A stretch of DNA of 5,927 nt, taken from NCBI GenBank assembly GCA_902797495.1, contig CADBTH010000130.1:1-5927 (forward strand). The letters run 5' to 3'. Every line of letters starts with the position of its first letter. Position 1 is the stretch's first letter. The stretch is from an uncultured Ruminococcus sp. Lineage in GTDB: Bacteria > Bacillota > Clostridia > Oscillospirales > CAG-272. Below, in pieces: positions 1 through 5,927 of this stretch. A program made the position numbers and the translations under genes. The notes beneath the pieces are model-generated. The model was given only the letters and a program-made list of their open reading frames with translations. It had not been told where the DNA came from and did no database searches.

Positions 1-184
1 CCGCAGGAATATACTCTATGAAGCACTTTCCCCGTTCCGCGCTTTTGAGGAAAACGAGCCCCTCGTCGAAACGATCGGCGAGCCACGTCTTCTTCGACGA
101 GACCTGAACGTCGTTGTTGTTCGATATCGCGCAGCAGATGTGCTCTTTTTCTAAATTATCTTTTGTTACTTTTACGTATTCCAT
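1..184 (-). CDS. GNAT-family N-acetyltransferase, YoaP-like, N-terminal fragment (cut by window edge)
   Basis: Only the first 61 codons are present; the gene continues past base 1. The fragment begins MEYVKVTKDNLEKEHICCAI, followed by a VSSKKTWL segment near residues 28-35, a GLVFLK segment near 42-47 and GKCFIEYIPA at the end. This pattern (EHICCAI, then SKK.W, then GLVF, then FIEYIP) is how I remember the start of the GNAT acetyltransferases that carry a C-terminal YoaP domain and are common in Bacillota. The substrate of that family is not known to me. The acetyl-CoA binding motif and the YoaP domain would lie outside the window, so the enzymatic role is inferred from the N-terminus alone. 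The ATG at 184-182 is preceded by a purine-rich GAGAGAG stretch about 7 bases upstream, a reasonable ribosome binding site. The first codons are A/T-rich and include TTA. It follows the membrane protein gene by 98 bases and may have its own promoter. Confidence 0.75.
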   Translation of the reverse strand, partial: MEYVKVTKDNLEKEHICCAISNNNDVQVSSKKTWLADRFDEGLVFLKSAERGKCFIEYIPA

Positions 185-226
185 AAGACGCTCTCTCTTT
201 TTAATTATTTATGTTCGTCTGACAGG

Positions 227-254
227 ATTATCGCGGTCAACTGAAGCTCCGCAA
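227..254 (-). promoter_or_regulatory. weak sigma-A-type promoter candidate upstream of the GNAT gene
   Basis: The 98-base gap at 185-282 is the longest non-coding stretch here. On the minus strand it holds GATAAT (232-227), five of six bases of the -10 consensus, with TTGCGG (254-249) 16 bases upstream, a poor -35 match. A better -35 box, TTGACC (240-235), sits almost on top of the GATAAT and would need a -10 near 213-208 (CATAAA) at an overlong 21-base spacing. Neither pair is convincing. No clear terminator for the membrane protein gene is visible in the same gap, only an imperfect stem around 261-244. Confidence 0.25.
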
Positions 255-282
255 AGCCTTATCTCAAAAAACTTCACTATCG

Positions 283-1278
283 TCATTCATTAATCTGAAA
301 ACTCTCAGTGATCTCCGTCATCTCTTCAATTTGAGGCAATAATTCATCGTAATCCTTGAATATACCCGATTCTTCTTTTTCAACAATCATGGGTATCTTG
401 CCTCCAATAAACTCGATCACACAATATACGTTATCCGAATTGGGCAACCTCATTACTGTCAGTCTGCTCGAGTTATTATCGTCTTTAAGCACTTTATATA
501 CATTGCCTGCCGGGAGAGGAGAACGATATATGAGATACTTTACTACCTCTTCTCTTTTCAAAGAGATATCCCTCGTGTTTTTACCGTATTTATTTGCGAC
601 CATAAGAGATGCTGCCATATCGATCAAAGCAAAAACGACCAATGTGATAACGGTATATTCTTTTTTCAGAAAAGGAGGAATGAGTCCGCTTTTTTCTTCA
701 AGAACATACACCGCCAACAGCAAAGCGAGAAAGACGAAAAAACAGATCGCCAGATTACCAACGTTCTTTTTCTTTTCTTCAAGGGCTTCTTTCAGTTTTC
801 CGTAAAGTACTTCCGGTTCCGTATCGCAGTCGATTCTCCCGGAGATCGCACTTCTGATCTTTTCGGCAATATCGGCGGCGTTCTGTAAGCTGTTAATGAT
901 ATAAGATTTATTGTCCGAAGCGACGATCGTCAAAGATGAATAAAAAATGGTCGCCTGCCTTATATCTTCAACCCGCAGATCCACGCTCCGAAAAAAGCCG
1001 TATTTTGCCGAGAGCGTTTTCCCGTCAAAAGCTAAAAACCATTTTCTTTCCGCAATAACGGACAGAACTCCGAATGCGGCAAGTAAAACGCCGCAAACCG
1101 CGGCTATGATAAGACCTGTCGTCTCCTCTTTGTCTTCTCCGGATATGAGAATAACCGCAAACAGTACGGCGTCAGCAAGCCCTGCAATTATCGAGAGGAT
1201 CCAGACGATCCTGTTCCGGTGATTAAACACGCCATTCACGGCTTTGATTCCTTTCGCAGAATGCTCATTGTTATTCAT
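283..1278 (-). CDS. hypothetical four-helix membrane protein with a PH-like soluble segment
   Basis: This 331-residue protein is not one I recognise. Four hydrophobic segments are clear, at about residues 24-46, 55-76, 174-193 and 208-228, forming two hairpins. Between them (about 78-147) lies a soluble segment with short alternating hydrophobic runs (KWFLAFDGKTL, KYGFF, DIRQATIFYSSLTIVA, KSYIINSL) ending in a helix. That layout resembles bacterial PH-like or YdbT/DUF304-type domains behind a helical hairpin; this is a structural guess, not a family match. Residues 156-173 are charged (KLKEALEEKKK), and the last 100 residues form a second mixed soluble region with an acidic end. The ATG at 1278 overlaps the hydrolase stop by 8 bases but has no Shine-Dalgarno; a GTG at 1239-1237 (318 residues) has AAAGGA nine bases upstream. 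An apparent further extension to 1395 runs through hydrolase sequence and is rejected. The base composition is more A/T-rich than that of its neighbours. Confidence 0.8.
   Translation of the reverse strand: MNNNEHSAKGIKAVNGVFNHRNRIVWILSIIAGLADAVLFAVILISGEDKEETTGLIIAAVCGVLLAAFGVLSVIAERKWFLAFDGKTLSAKYGFFRSVDLRVEDIRQATIFYSSLTIVASDNKSYIINSLQNAADIAEKIRSAISGRIDCDTEPEVLYGKLKEALEEKKKNVGNLAICFFVFLALLLAVYVLEEKSGLIPPFLKKEYTVITLVVFALIDMAASLMVANKYGKNTRDISLKREEVVKYLIYRSPLPAGNVYKVLKDDNNSSRLTVMRLPNSDNVYCVIEFIGGKIPMIVEKEESGIFKDYDELLPQIEEMTEITESFQINE
1249..1254 (-). promoter_or_regulatory. Shine-Dalgarno-like AAAGGA supporting an internal GTG start
   Basis: AAAGGA on the minus strand lies nine bases before the in-frame GTG at 1239-1237, which is codon 14 of the membrane protein when counted from the ATG at 1278. 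The upstream ATG has only a T-rich run before it. If the GTG is the true start, the overlap with the hydrolase disappears and the gap becomes 31 bases. Both starts leave all four membrane segments intact. Confidence 0.4.
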
Positions 1279-2077
1279 CAGTAAAAAAGCTGTACAGTTT
1301 GTCCCTGAAGTCGGGCGCTGTGTCGTACATCGCGTGGCCGTACCCTTCGTAGACGAGCGACGAATAGCCGCGGCGTCCTTTGAAGACTTTGTCAAAGCCG
1401 TCGACTATCCCGTCCCCGAACACTCCGTCGTCGCGCGAGGCGGCGACCATGAGAGGACAGCGGATACCGTCCGCGATCGGGCGAACGTCGAAATCCTTCG
1501 CCGCTTCCGCGAGAGTTATGAAACGGCGGAATTCGTCCTCCGTCACGCCGTCCCCGAGAAGAGTCAGCGCGCCTTCGTATTTTTCAAAGACTTCCCTCGG
1601 GTAGATAGCCTCGCCGAACGCGAGGTAAAGCGCCGCGCCGTCCTGTTTCTTCGCGGCGTCTATCCACCCGCGCACCGCGTCGAAGCCGCGCTCCGTTACG
1701 AAGGCGGGGGTCGAAGCGACCGCGGCCTTTTTCACAAGATCGGGATAACGCGCGGCAAGATAGAGCGCGATCATGCCGCCCTGGGACGCGCCGAAAACGC
1801 AGACGTCCCGAAGCCCGAGCGCGCCTATCGCCTCCGCCGTGTCGTCCGCCATTTCCGCGACGGAATAGCGCTCCTTCAGATCGCGTTTTCTGTCAAAGAC
1901 GAAAACGGTGAAATCGTTCTTCATCACCGCGTACTCTTCAGCGACCGCCTCCGCCGAGCCCGTAACGCTCTGAACGGAAAGCCCGGGGATTATAACGAGG
2001 GGTCTCTCTCCCGTCCCGAATCTGAAAAGATCCGTCGTCGATCCGCCCGCGCGTACCGTTTCGATATTAATACTCAT
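1271..2077 (-). CDS. alpha/beta hydrolase (serine hydrolase, substrate unknown)
   Basis: This 268-residue cytoplasmic-type protein has the full alpha/beta hydrolase layout. PLVIIPGLSVQS (about 26-37) is the strand and oxyanion-hole loop. VFGASQGGMIAL (94-105) is the nucleophile elbow with Ser98 in a G-x-S-x-G context. VAASRDDGVFG (211-221) carries the acid, Asp216 or Asp217, and YGHAMYD (246-252) carries His248 near the C-terminus. The order and spacing are normal and nothing is truncated. No signal peptide or membrane segment is seen. Family members cleave esters, lactones, thioesters or C-C bonds; nothing here fixes the substrate. The ATG at 2077-2075 has AGGTG five bases upstream, so the start is well supported. 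It follows lysS across a 72-base gap containing a hairpin, and its last codons overlap the possible start of the membrane protein, so those two are probably co-expressed. In-frame TTA, CTA and TCA codons are absent. Confidence 0.9.
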   Translation of the reverse strand: MSINIETVRAGGSTTDLFRFGTGERPLVIIPGLSVQSVTGSAEAVAEEYAVMKNDFTVFVFDRKRDLKERYSVAEMADDTAEAIGALGLRDVCVFGASQGGMIALYLAARYPDLVKKAAVASTPAFVTERGFDAVRGWIDAAKKQDGAALYLAFGEAIYPREVFEKYEGALTLLGDGVTEDEFRRFITLAEAAKDFDVRPIADGIRCPLMVAASRDDGVFGDGIVDGFDKVFKGRRGYSSLVYEGYGHAMYDTAPDFRDKLYSFFTDE

Positions 2078-2112
2078 TCTGACACCTGTAATACTTCCGG
2101 ATTGAACTTCGA

Positions 2113-2135
2113 GCCTGCGGGGTTATCCCGCAGGC
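2113..2135 (-). terminator. GC-rich hairpin after lysS, probable terminator or readthrough attenuator
   Basis: A perfect 9-base-pair stem (arms 2113-2121 and 2127-2135, GCCTGCGGG with CCCGCAGGC) closes a 5-base loop. It begins 14 bases after the lysS stop codon. In the lysS direction the stem is not followed by a U-run, so intrinsic termination would be weak; the T-rich stretch (2139-2150) lies on the other side, where it would serve plus-strand transcription. It may protect the 3' end of the greA-lysS message or reduce readthrough into the hydrolase gene. Confidence 0.5.
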
Positions 2136-2149
2136 CCGTCGTTTATTTA

Positions 2150-4084
2150 TCAATACAATTTCGCTCCCGCGGGGATATGCGGGTCGAGCTGGAGGAGGTT
2201 GAGTCTTTCCTCGTCGCCCTCGTGATGGACGGCGGAGAGGAGCATACCGCAGGATTCGATTCCCATCATAGCGCGCGGCGGGAGGTTGACGATGGCGACG
2301 CACGTCTTTCCGACCAGCTCTTCCGGCTCGTAGTAGGCGTGGATGCCGGAGAGGATGGTGCGGGGAGTTCCCGTGCCGTCGTCGAGGGTGAACTTGAGCA
2401 GCTTCTTCGACTTCGGAACCGCCTCGCACGCGAGCACTTTTACCGCTCTGAAGTCGCTCTTAGAGAAGGTCTCGAAGTCTACCGCGTCCTCGAACAGAGG
2501 CTCGATCACGACGTTCGAGAAATCGATCTTCTCCTCTTTAGCGGGGGCGGACTGCGCCGCGTTGTTCGCCGCGTTCTTCGCTTCTCCCTGACTCTTCATC
2601 GTCGGGAAGAGGAGAACGTCGCGGATGGCGGGAGAGTCCGTAAGAAGCATACACATACGGTCTATGCCGAAGCCGATACCGCCTGTCGGAGGCATACCGA
2701 TCTCGAGCGCGTTGAGGAAGTCCTCGTCCGTAGTGTTAGCCTCTTCGTCGCCCTTAGCGAGAAGCTCTTCCTGCGCTTTGAATCTCTCTCTCTGGTCGAT
2801 CGGGTCGTTGAGCTCGGAGTAGGCGTTAGCCATCTCCCAGCCGTTCATGAAGAACTCGAAGCGTTCGACGTAATTCGGGTCGGACGGCTTCTTCTTCGTG
2901 AGCGGGGATATCTCTATCGGATGATCCATTACGAAAGTCGGCTGAACGAGATGCTCTTCCACGAACTCCTCGAAGAAGAGGTTGAGTATGTCGCCCTTCT
3001 TATGGTGCTCGGCGTACTCGATACCCTTTTCCTTCGCCGCCGCTCTCGCCTCTTCGACGGAGTTTATTTCGTTGAAATCGACTCCGGAATACTTCTTCAC
3101 CGCGTCGACCATCGTGATCCTCTCAAACGGCTTGCCGAGATCCATCTCGATACCGTTGAACGTGATCGTCGTCGTTCCGAGCACTTCCTTCGCGACGTGG
3201 CGGTAGAGGTTCTCGGTGAGATCCATCATTCCGTGGTAATCCGTGTACGCCTGATAGAGCTCCATCAGCGTGAACTCGGGGTTGTGTCTCGTGTCGAGTC
3301 CCTCGTTGCGGAAGACTCTGCCTATCTCATAGACCCTCTCGAGTCCGCCGACGATAAGTCTCTTCAGGTAGAGCTCGAGGGATATCCTCAGCTTCAGATC
3401 CTCGTCGAGCGCGTTGAAATGAGTCTCGAAAGGTCTTGCCGCGGCGCCCCCGGCGTTTGCGACGAGCATGGGAGTCTCGACTTCCATGAAGCCCTCGGAG
3501 TCGAGGTAGCGTCTGATGGCGCTGATGATCTTCGATCTCTTTATAAACGTATCCTTTACGTCGGGATTCATGATGAGGTCGACGTATCTCTGGCGGTATC
3601 TGAGGTCCGTGTTCGTCAGACCGTGGTACTTCTCGGGGAGGAGCTGGAGGCTCTTCGAGAGAAGGGTGATCTTTTCCGCGTGGATCGAGATCTCGCCCGT
3701 TTTCGTCATGAAAACCGTGCCCTCTATACCTATAATATCGCCGACGTCCGTCTTCTTGAAAGCGGCGTACGCCTCGTCGCCGAGCGAATCGCGCGCGACG
3801 TAGGACTGGATCGTCCCCTTCAGATCCTGCACGTGACAGAAGGACGCCTTGCCCATGACTCTCTTCGACATCATGCGTCCCGCGACGGACACCGTTTTTC
3901 CTTCGAGCTCATCGAAGGAGTTCTTTACGTCCTCGCTGTGGTGAGTGACGTTGTACTTCGTTATTGTAAAAGGGTCGCGCCCCTCCGCCTGAAGGGATGC
4001 GAGCTTTTCGCGTCTGAGGCGAAGGATCTCGTTCGTCTGCGCCTCGTTTCTCGCGCCCTGCTCGTTTACCGTGTTATCTGCCAT
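2150..4084 (-). CDS. lysS: lysine--tRNA ligase (class II) with fused C-terminal tRNA-binding domain
   Basis: The protein charges tRNA-Lys with lysine, using ATP, in the cytoplasm. It has 644 residues, against about 490-505 for an ordinary bacterial LysRS. An N-terminal OB-fold anticodon-binding domain spans about 65-143. The class II core follows: motif 1 around 198-206 (EGFMEVETP), motif 2 around 257-275 (RVFRNEG then RHNPEFTLMELY) and motif 3 around 468-480 (GGIGFGIDRMCM), with PAIRDVLLFP at 485-494 closing the canonical enzyme. An Ala/Asn/Lys linker (about 500-522) then leads to an extra domain at about 535-644 with the marks of MetRS C-terminal/CsaA/Trbp111 tRNA-binding domains: SKSDFRAVKV, PKSKKLLKFTLDDG, ILSGI, YEPEELVGK, NLPPRAMMG and SCGMLLSAV. 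No frameshift or stop interrupts the join. The ATG at 4084-4082 follows greA by 10 bases with a strong GAGAGG site. TTA, CTA and TCA codons are absent throughout. Confidence 0.97.
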   Translation of the reverse strand: MADNTVNEQGARNEAQTNEILRLRREKLASLQAEGRDPFTITKYNVTHHSEDVKNSFDELEGKTVSVAGRMMSKRVMGKASFCHVQDLKGTIQSYVARDSLGDEAYAAFKKTDVGDIIGIEGTVFMTKTGEISIHAEKITLLSKSLQLLPEKYHGLTNTDLRYRQRYVDLIMNPDVKDTFIKRSKIISAIRRYLDSEGFMEVETPMLVANAGGAAARPFETHFNALDEDLKLRISLELYLKRLIVGGLERVYEIGRVFRNEGLDTRHNPEFTLMELYQAYTDYHGMMDLTENLYRHVAKEVLGTTTITFNGIEMDLGKPFERITMVDAVKKYSGVDFNEINSVEEARAAAKEKGIEYAEHHKKGDILNLFFEEFVEEHLVQPTFVMDHPIEISPLTKKKPSDPNYVERFEFFMNGWEMANAYSELNDPIDQRERFKAQEELLAKGDEEANTTDEDFLNALEIGMPPTGGIGFGIDRMCMLLTDSPAIRDVLLFPTMKSQGEAKNAANNAAQSAPAKEEKIDFSNVVIEPLFEDAVDFETFSKSDFRAVKVLACEAVPKSKKLLKFTLDDGTGTPRTILSGIHAYYEPEELVGKTCVAIVNLPPRAMMGIESCGMLLSAVHHEGDEERLNLLQLDPHIPAGAKLY

Positions 4085-4090
4085 TTGTTA

Positions 4091-4096
4091 CCTCTC
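4091..4096 (-). promoter_or_regulatory. lysS ribosome binding site overlapping the greA stop codon
   Basis: GAGAGG on the minus strand uses the last two bases of the greA TGA stop and ends six bases before the lysS ATG. The site fixes the lysS start and makes translational coupling between greA and lysS likely. The 10-base gap leaves no room for a lysine riboswitch, T-box leader or promoter directly in front of lysS. Confidence 0.8.
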
Positions 4097-4583
4097 AGTT
4101 GTTCTTTACTCTCCATACGTCGAGCACCTTGAATTTAAGGTTTCCGTTCGGAGTTTCGACGACTACGGTCTCTCCCTTTTTCGCGCCGAGGAGCGCGGAG
4201 CCGATGGGGCTCTGGTCGGAGATCTTTCCGTTGAGCGCGTCGACCTCGTTCGTACCGACGATGCTGTATTCAACTTCCTCGTCGAAATCAAAGTCGTAAA
4301 GCTTTACCGTGGAGCCGAGGTGAACGACGTTCGTATCGACCTCGCCCTCTTTGATGACTACGGCGTGGAGTAGGAGCTCTTCGAGATCCTGTATACGCGT
4401 CACGACCTTAGTCTGCTCGTTTCTCGCCTCATCGTATTCACTGTTCTCGGAAAGGTCGCCGAGCTCGCGCGCCGCGGCGAGAGCTTCCTTGACTTCCTTC
4501 ATCTTCGGCCCTTTGAGGAATTCAAGCTCGTCTACAAGTTTTTTATAGCCCTCTTCGGTATAATAGGTTTTGTTCTCTTCCAT
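4095..4583 (-). CDS. greA: transcription elongation factor GreA
   Basis: GreA enters the secondary channel of backtracked RNA polymerase and stimulates cleavage of the extruded RNA 3' end so that elongation can resume. The protein is 162 residues, close to the usual 155-165. The N-terminal coiled coil (about 8-78) carries the family signature around residues 38-57: ARELGDLSENSEYDEARNEQ. Asp43 and Glu46 correspond to the acidic tip residues that coordinate the catalytic magnesium. The C-terminal FKBP-like domain (about 85-158) includes VHLGSTVKLYD, the DQSPIGSALLG segment and GETVVVETPNG. GreA is a better fit than GreB or a Gfh-type inhibitor, because length, acidic tip and C-terminal motif all agree. 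The ATG at 4583-4581 has AAAGGAAA upstream at normal spacing. It lies 38 bases after the S41 peptidase gene with no terminator between, and 10 bases before lysS, so it sits mid-operon. One CTA codon is present, unlike in lysS. Confidence 0.97.
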   Translation of the reverse strand: MEENKTYYTEEGYKKLVDELEFLKGPKMKEVKEALAAARELGDLSENSEYDEARNEQTKVVTRIQDLEELLLHAVVIKEGEVDTNVVHLGSTVKLYDFDFDEEVEYSIVGTNEVDALNGKISDQSPIGSALLGAKKGETVVVETPNGNLKFKVLDVWRVKNN

Positions 4584-4621
4584 GTTTCTGTTTCCTTTCG
4601 TTGTTTATGAATACGGTGAAA

Positions 4622-5902
4622 TTATTTATTTGTCAGCGCCTTTACCGCCGCAGTCAGCTGATCGTCCTCTTCGTCTGTCAGCTTATAGATGTTTTTCTTC
4701 GAGGCCTCCTCGGAAAGAGACGCCTCGACGTCGGGCGCTATGCCGACTCCGTCGTAGTTGTCGGAAAACGGAGGGTAGTAAAGAGCAGTCGTCAGCTTGA
4801 TGCATCCGCCGTTCGTCAGCGGGAACATACTCTGCATACTTCCCTTTCCGTAAGTGTTTTCTCCGACTATGACCGCCTTGCCGTAATCCCTCAGCGTGCT
4901 TGTGAAAAGCTCCGCCGCGCTCGCGGTCGCGCCGTTCGTTATGACCGCCATGGGAAGATCGATCTCGCTCTCGTCGGATGTGTATACGACCTGCTCGACC
5001 CCGTTCTTGCCCTTCGTCCTGATGACGGGCCCTTCGGGAACGAGTACGTCGAGGATATGACAGATCGACTGAAGCTCTCCGCCCGGATTGTTTCTCACGT
5101 CGAAGACGAGTTTATCCACGCCGCTCTCGAGCAGCTCGTCGAGCGCCGCCTTGAACTGATCCACGGTCGCGGTGTTGAAAGAGGTGATCTTGATTATCCC
5201 GACGCTCTCGTCGAGCTCGTAAATACGGTGTCTCACCGACTGCTCCGTGATCTTTTTGCGGACGATCTCGAACTCGATCTCCTCGGAGTAGTTCTCGCCT
5301 CTGTAAGCGACGAACTTCGCCGTCGTGCCCTCTGTCCCGCGAAGCTTTGCGATCGCCGCTTCGTAACCGAGGGAGGCAACGCTCTCGAGGTCGTCTCCGC
5401 AGTAGACTATAAGGTCTCCCGCCATGACTCCCGCTTCTATCGCGGGGGAGTCCGGGAAGACGTCTATGACTTCGATCGCCTGCATATCGGCGTTGAATAT
5501 GACGCTGACTCCGATGCCGACGAGGTCTCCGACCAGGTCGTTCTGAAGCTGTGCGTACGCTTCCGGATTGTAGTATCCGCCGTATTTGTCGCCGATACCC
5601 GCGACAAAGCCCGTGAGCGCCATGTCTTTGACGACATCCGCGTCGACCTCGCCGATATAATACCTGTCGATGTACGTTTTCAGCTCGTCCATCTCGTCGA
5701 CTATCGCTTGTCCGTCGATCTCGCCGGTACCATCGTCCGTATCAGCGTCTTCCGTATCTTTCGTCTCGGGCGGATTCAGCGGAGTGACGCCGTCTTCCGG
5801 ACCCGACCACGTTTTATATGCCATTACCGACCCGAAACTGCTGAGCAGAACGGCGACGGCGAGGATCAGAATACTGACCCAGAGTGAAACTTTTCTATGC
5901 AT
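4622..5902 (-). CDS. S41-family carboxy-terminal processing peptidase with PDZ domain, membrane-anchored
   Basis: This 426-residue serine protease should act on the outer face of the cytoplasmic membrane, cutting proteins near their C-termini. A short basic N-terminus and a hydrophobic helix (about 7-27) form a signal anchor; cleavage after SVMA at residue 28 is possible but not required. An acidic, Pro/Thr/Asp-rich linker (about 33-63) is followed by the N-terminal helical region (about 65-120), a PDZ domain (about 124-190, starting LVGIGVSV and containing the SPAIEAGVMAGD loop at 152-163) and the S41 core (about 230-395). The Ser-Lys dyad with Gln is complete: Ser328 in NGATASAAEL, Lys353 and Gln357 in TYGKGSMQ. 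The 25- and 4-residue spacings match those I recall for characterised CtpA/CtpB enzymes. FDVRNNPGG (267-275) is the usual core motif. The ATG at 5902-5900 has GGAAGGAA a few bases upstream. The substrate is unknown. greA follows after 38 bases, suggesting co-transcription. Confidence 0.95.
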   Translation of the reverse strand: MHRKVSLWVSILILAVAVLLSSFGSVMAYKTWSGPEDGVTPLNPPETKDTEDADTDDGTGEIDGQAIVDEMDELKTYIDRYYIGEVDADVVKDMALTGFVAGIGDKYGGYYNPEAYAQLQNDLVGDLVGIGVSVIFNADMQAIEVIDVFPDSPAIEAGVMAGDLIVYCGDDLESVASLGYEAAIAKLRGTEGTTAKFVAYRGENYSEEIEFEIVRKKITEQSVRHRIYELDESVGIIKITSFNTATVDQFKAALDELLESGVDKLVFDVRNNPGGELQSICHILDVLVPEGPVIRTKGKNGVEQVVYTSDESEIDLPMAVITNGATASAAELFTSTLRDYGKAVIVGENTYGKGSMQSMFPLTNGGCIKLTTALYYPPFSDNYDGVGIAPDVEASLSEEASKKNIYKLTDEEDDQLTAAVKALTNK

Positions 5903-5927
5903 TTTATTCCTTCCCTGACGCGCCGTC

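Noticed and set aside
1279..1395. Upstream extension of the membrane protein by 39 residues
   Set aside because: The extension is rich in Ser, Thr, Arg and Lys and is an out-of-frame reading of the hydrolase C-terminus containing the catalytic His region.
2165..2182. Short CCCGC/GCGGG inverted repeat in the last codons of lysS
   Set aside because: Five base pairs inside coding sequence is expected by chance at this base composition.
2067..2429. A 120-codon minus-strand frame covering the end of lysS and the spacer
   Set aside because: It is an out-of-frame shadow of the LysRS tRNA-binding domain, with Arg/Pro/His-rich sequence and no motif.
1244..4132. A 962-codon plus-strand open frame opposite lysS and the hydrolase
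   Set aside because: It is aligned codon-for-codon antisense to two clear genes, and its translation is a charged Arg/Val/Leu-rich string with no recognisable motif. It exists because of codon avoidance on the sense strand.
4584..4621. Possible terminator between the S41 gene and greA
   Set aside because: The 38 bases are A-rich with no stem; only the greA ribosome binding site is recognisable.
4601..5887. A 428-codon plus-strand open frame opposite the S41 peptidase gene
   Set aside because: Same cause as the longer antisense frame; the minus-strand protein has complete catalytic motifs and a good ribosome binding site.
5904..5927. A possible last seven codons and TAA of an upstream gene on the minus strand
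   Set aside because: One frame reads to a TAA just before the S41 start, so an upstream gene may end there, but 24 bases give no identifiable sequence.

Overview
The window reads as a stretch of chromosome from a member of the Bacillota, most likely an uncultured gut-type organism of class Clostridia. The grounds are the greA-lysS pair, Shine-Dalgarno sites of the AGGAGG type before most genes, a membrane-anchored S41 peptidase of the CtpA/CtpB type, a GNAT protein whose N-terminus matches a family I know mainly from Bacillota, and a LysRS with an extra C-terminal tRNA-binding domain. This placement is inference; no rRNA gene or other marker settles it.

All six genes lie on the minus strand, so transcription runs from high to low coordinates. 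In that order they are: a membrane-anchored S41/PDZ carboxy-terminal processing peptidase (5902-4622), transcription elongation factor greA (4583-4095), a LysRS with a fused MetRS/CsaA-type tRNA-binding domain (lysS, 4084-2150), a short spacer with a strong GC hairpin (2135-2113), an alpha/beta hydrolase (2077-1271), a four-helix membrane protein of unknown function overlapping the hydrolase (1278-283), a 98-base spacer with a weak promoter candidate, and the first 61 codons of a GNAT/YoaP-like acetyltransferase that runs off the window (184-1).

The peptidase, greA and lysS have gaps of 38 and 10 bases and no visible terminator between them, so they look like one transcription unit: envelope proteolysis, RNA polymerase rescue and lysine charging. 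The hairpin after lysS probably marks the end of that unit, or lowers readthrough into the hydrolase and membrane-protein pair. The membrane protein and the start of the acetyltransferase gene look more A/T-rich and use codons (such as TTA) that lysS and the hydrolase avoid completely. No gap exceeds 300 bases. I see no tRNA, rRNA, CRISPR array, insertion sequence or known riboswitch. Most of the window is ordinary housekeeping sequence; the points worth a second look are the LysRS fusion, the orphan membrane protein and its uncertain start, and the hairpin.
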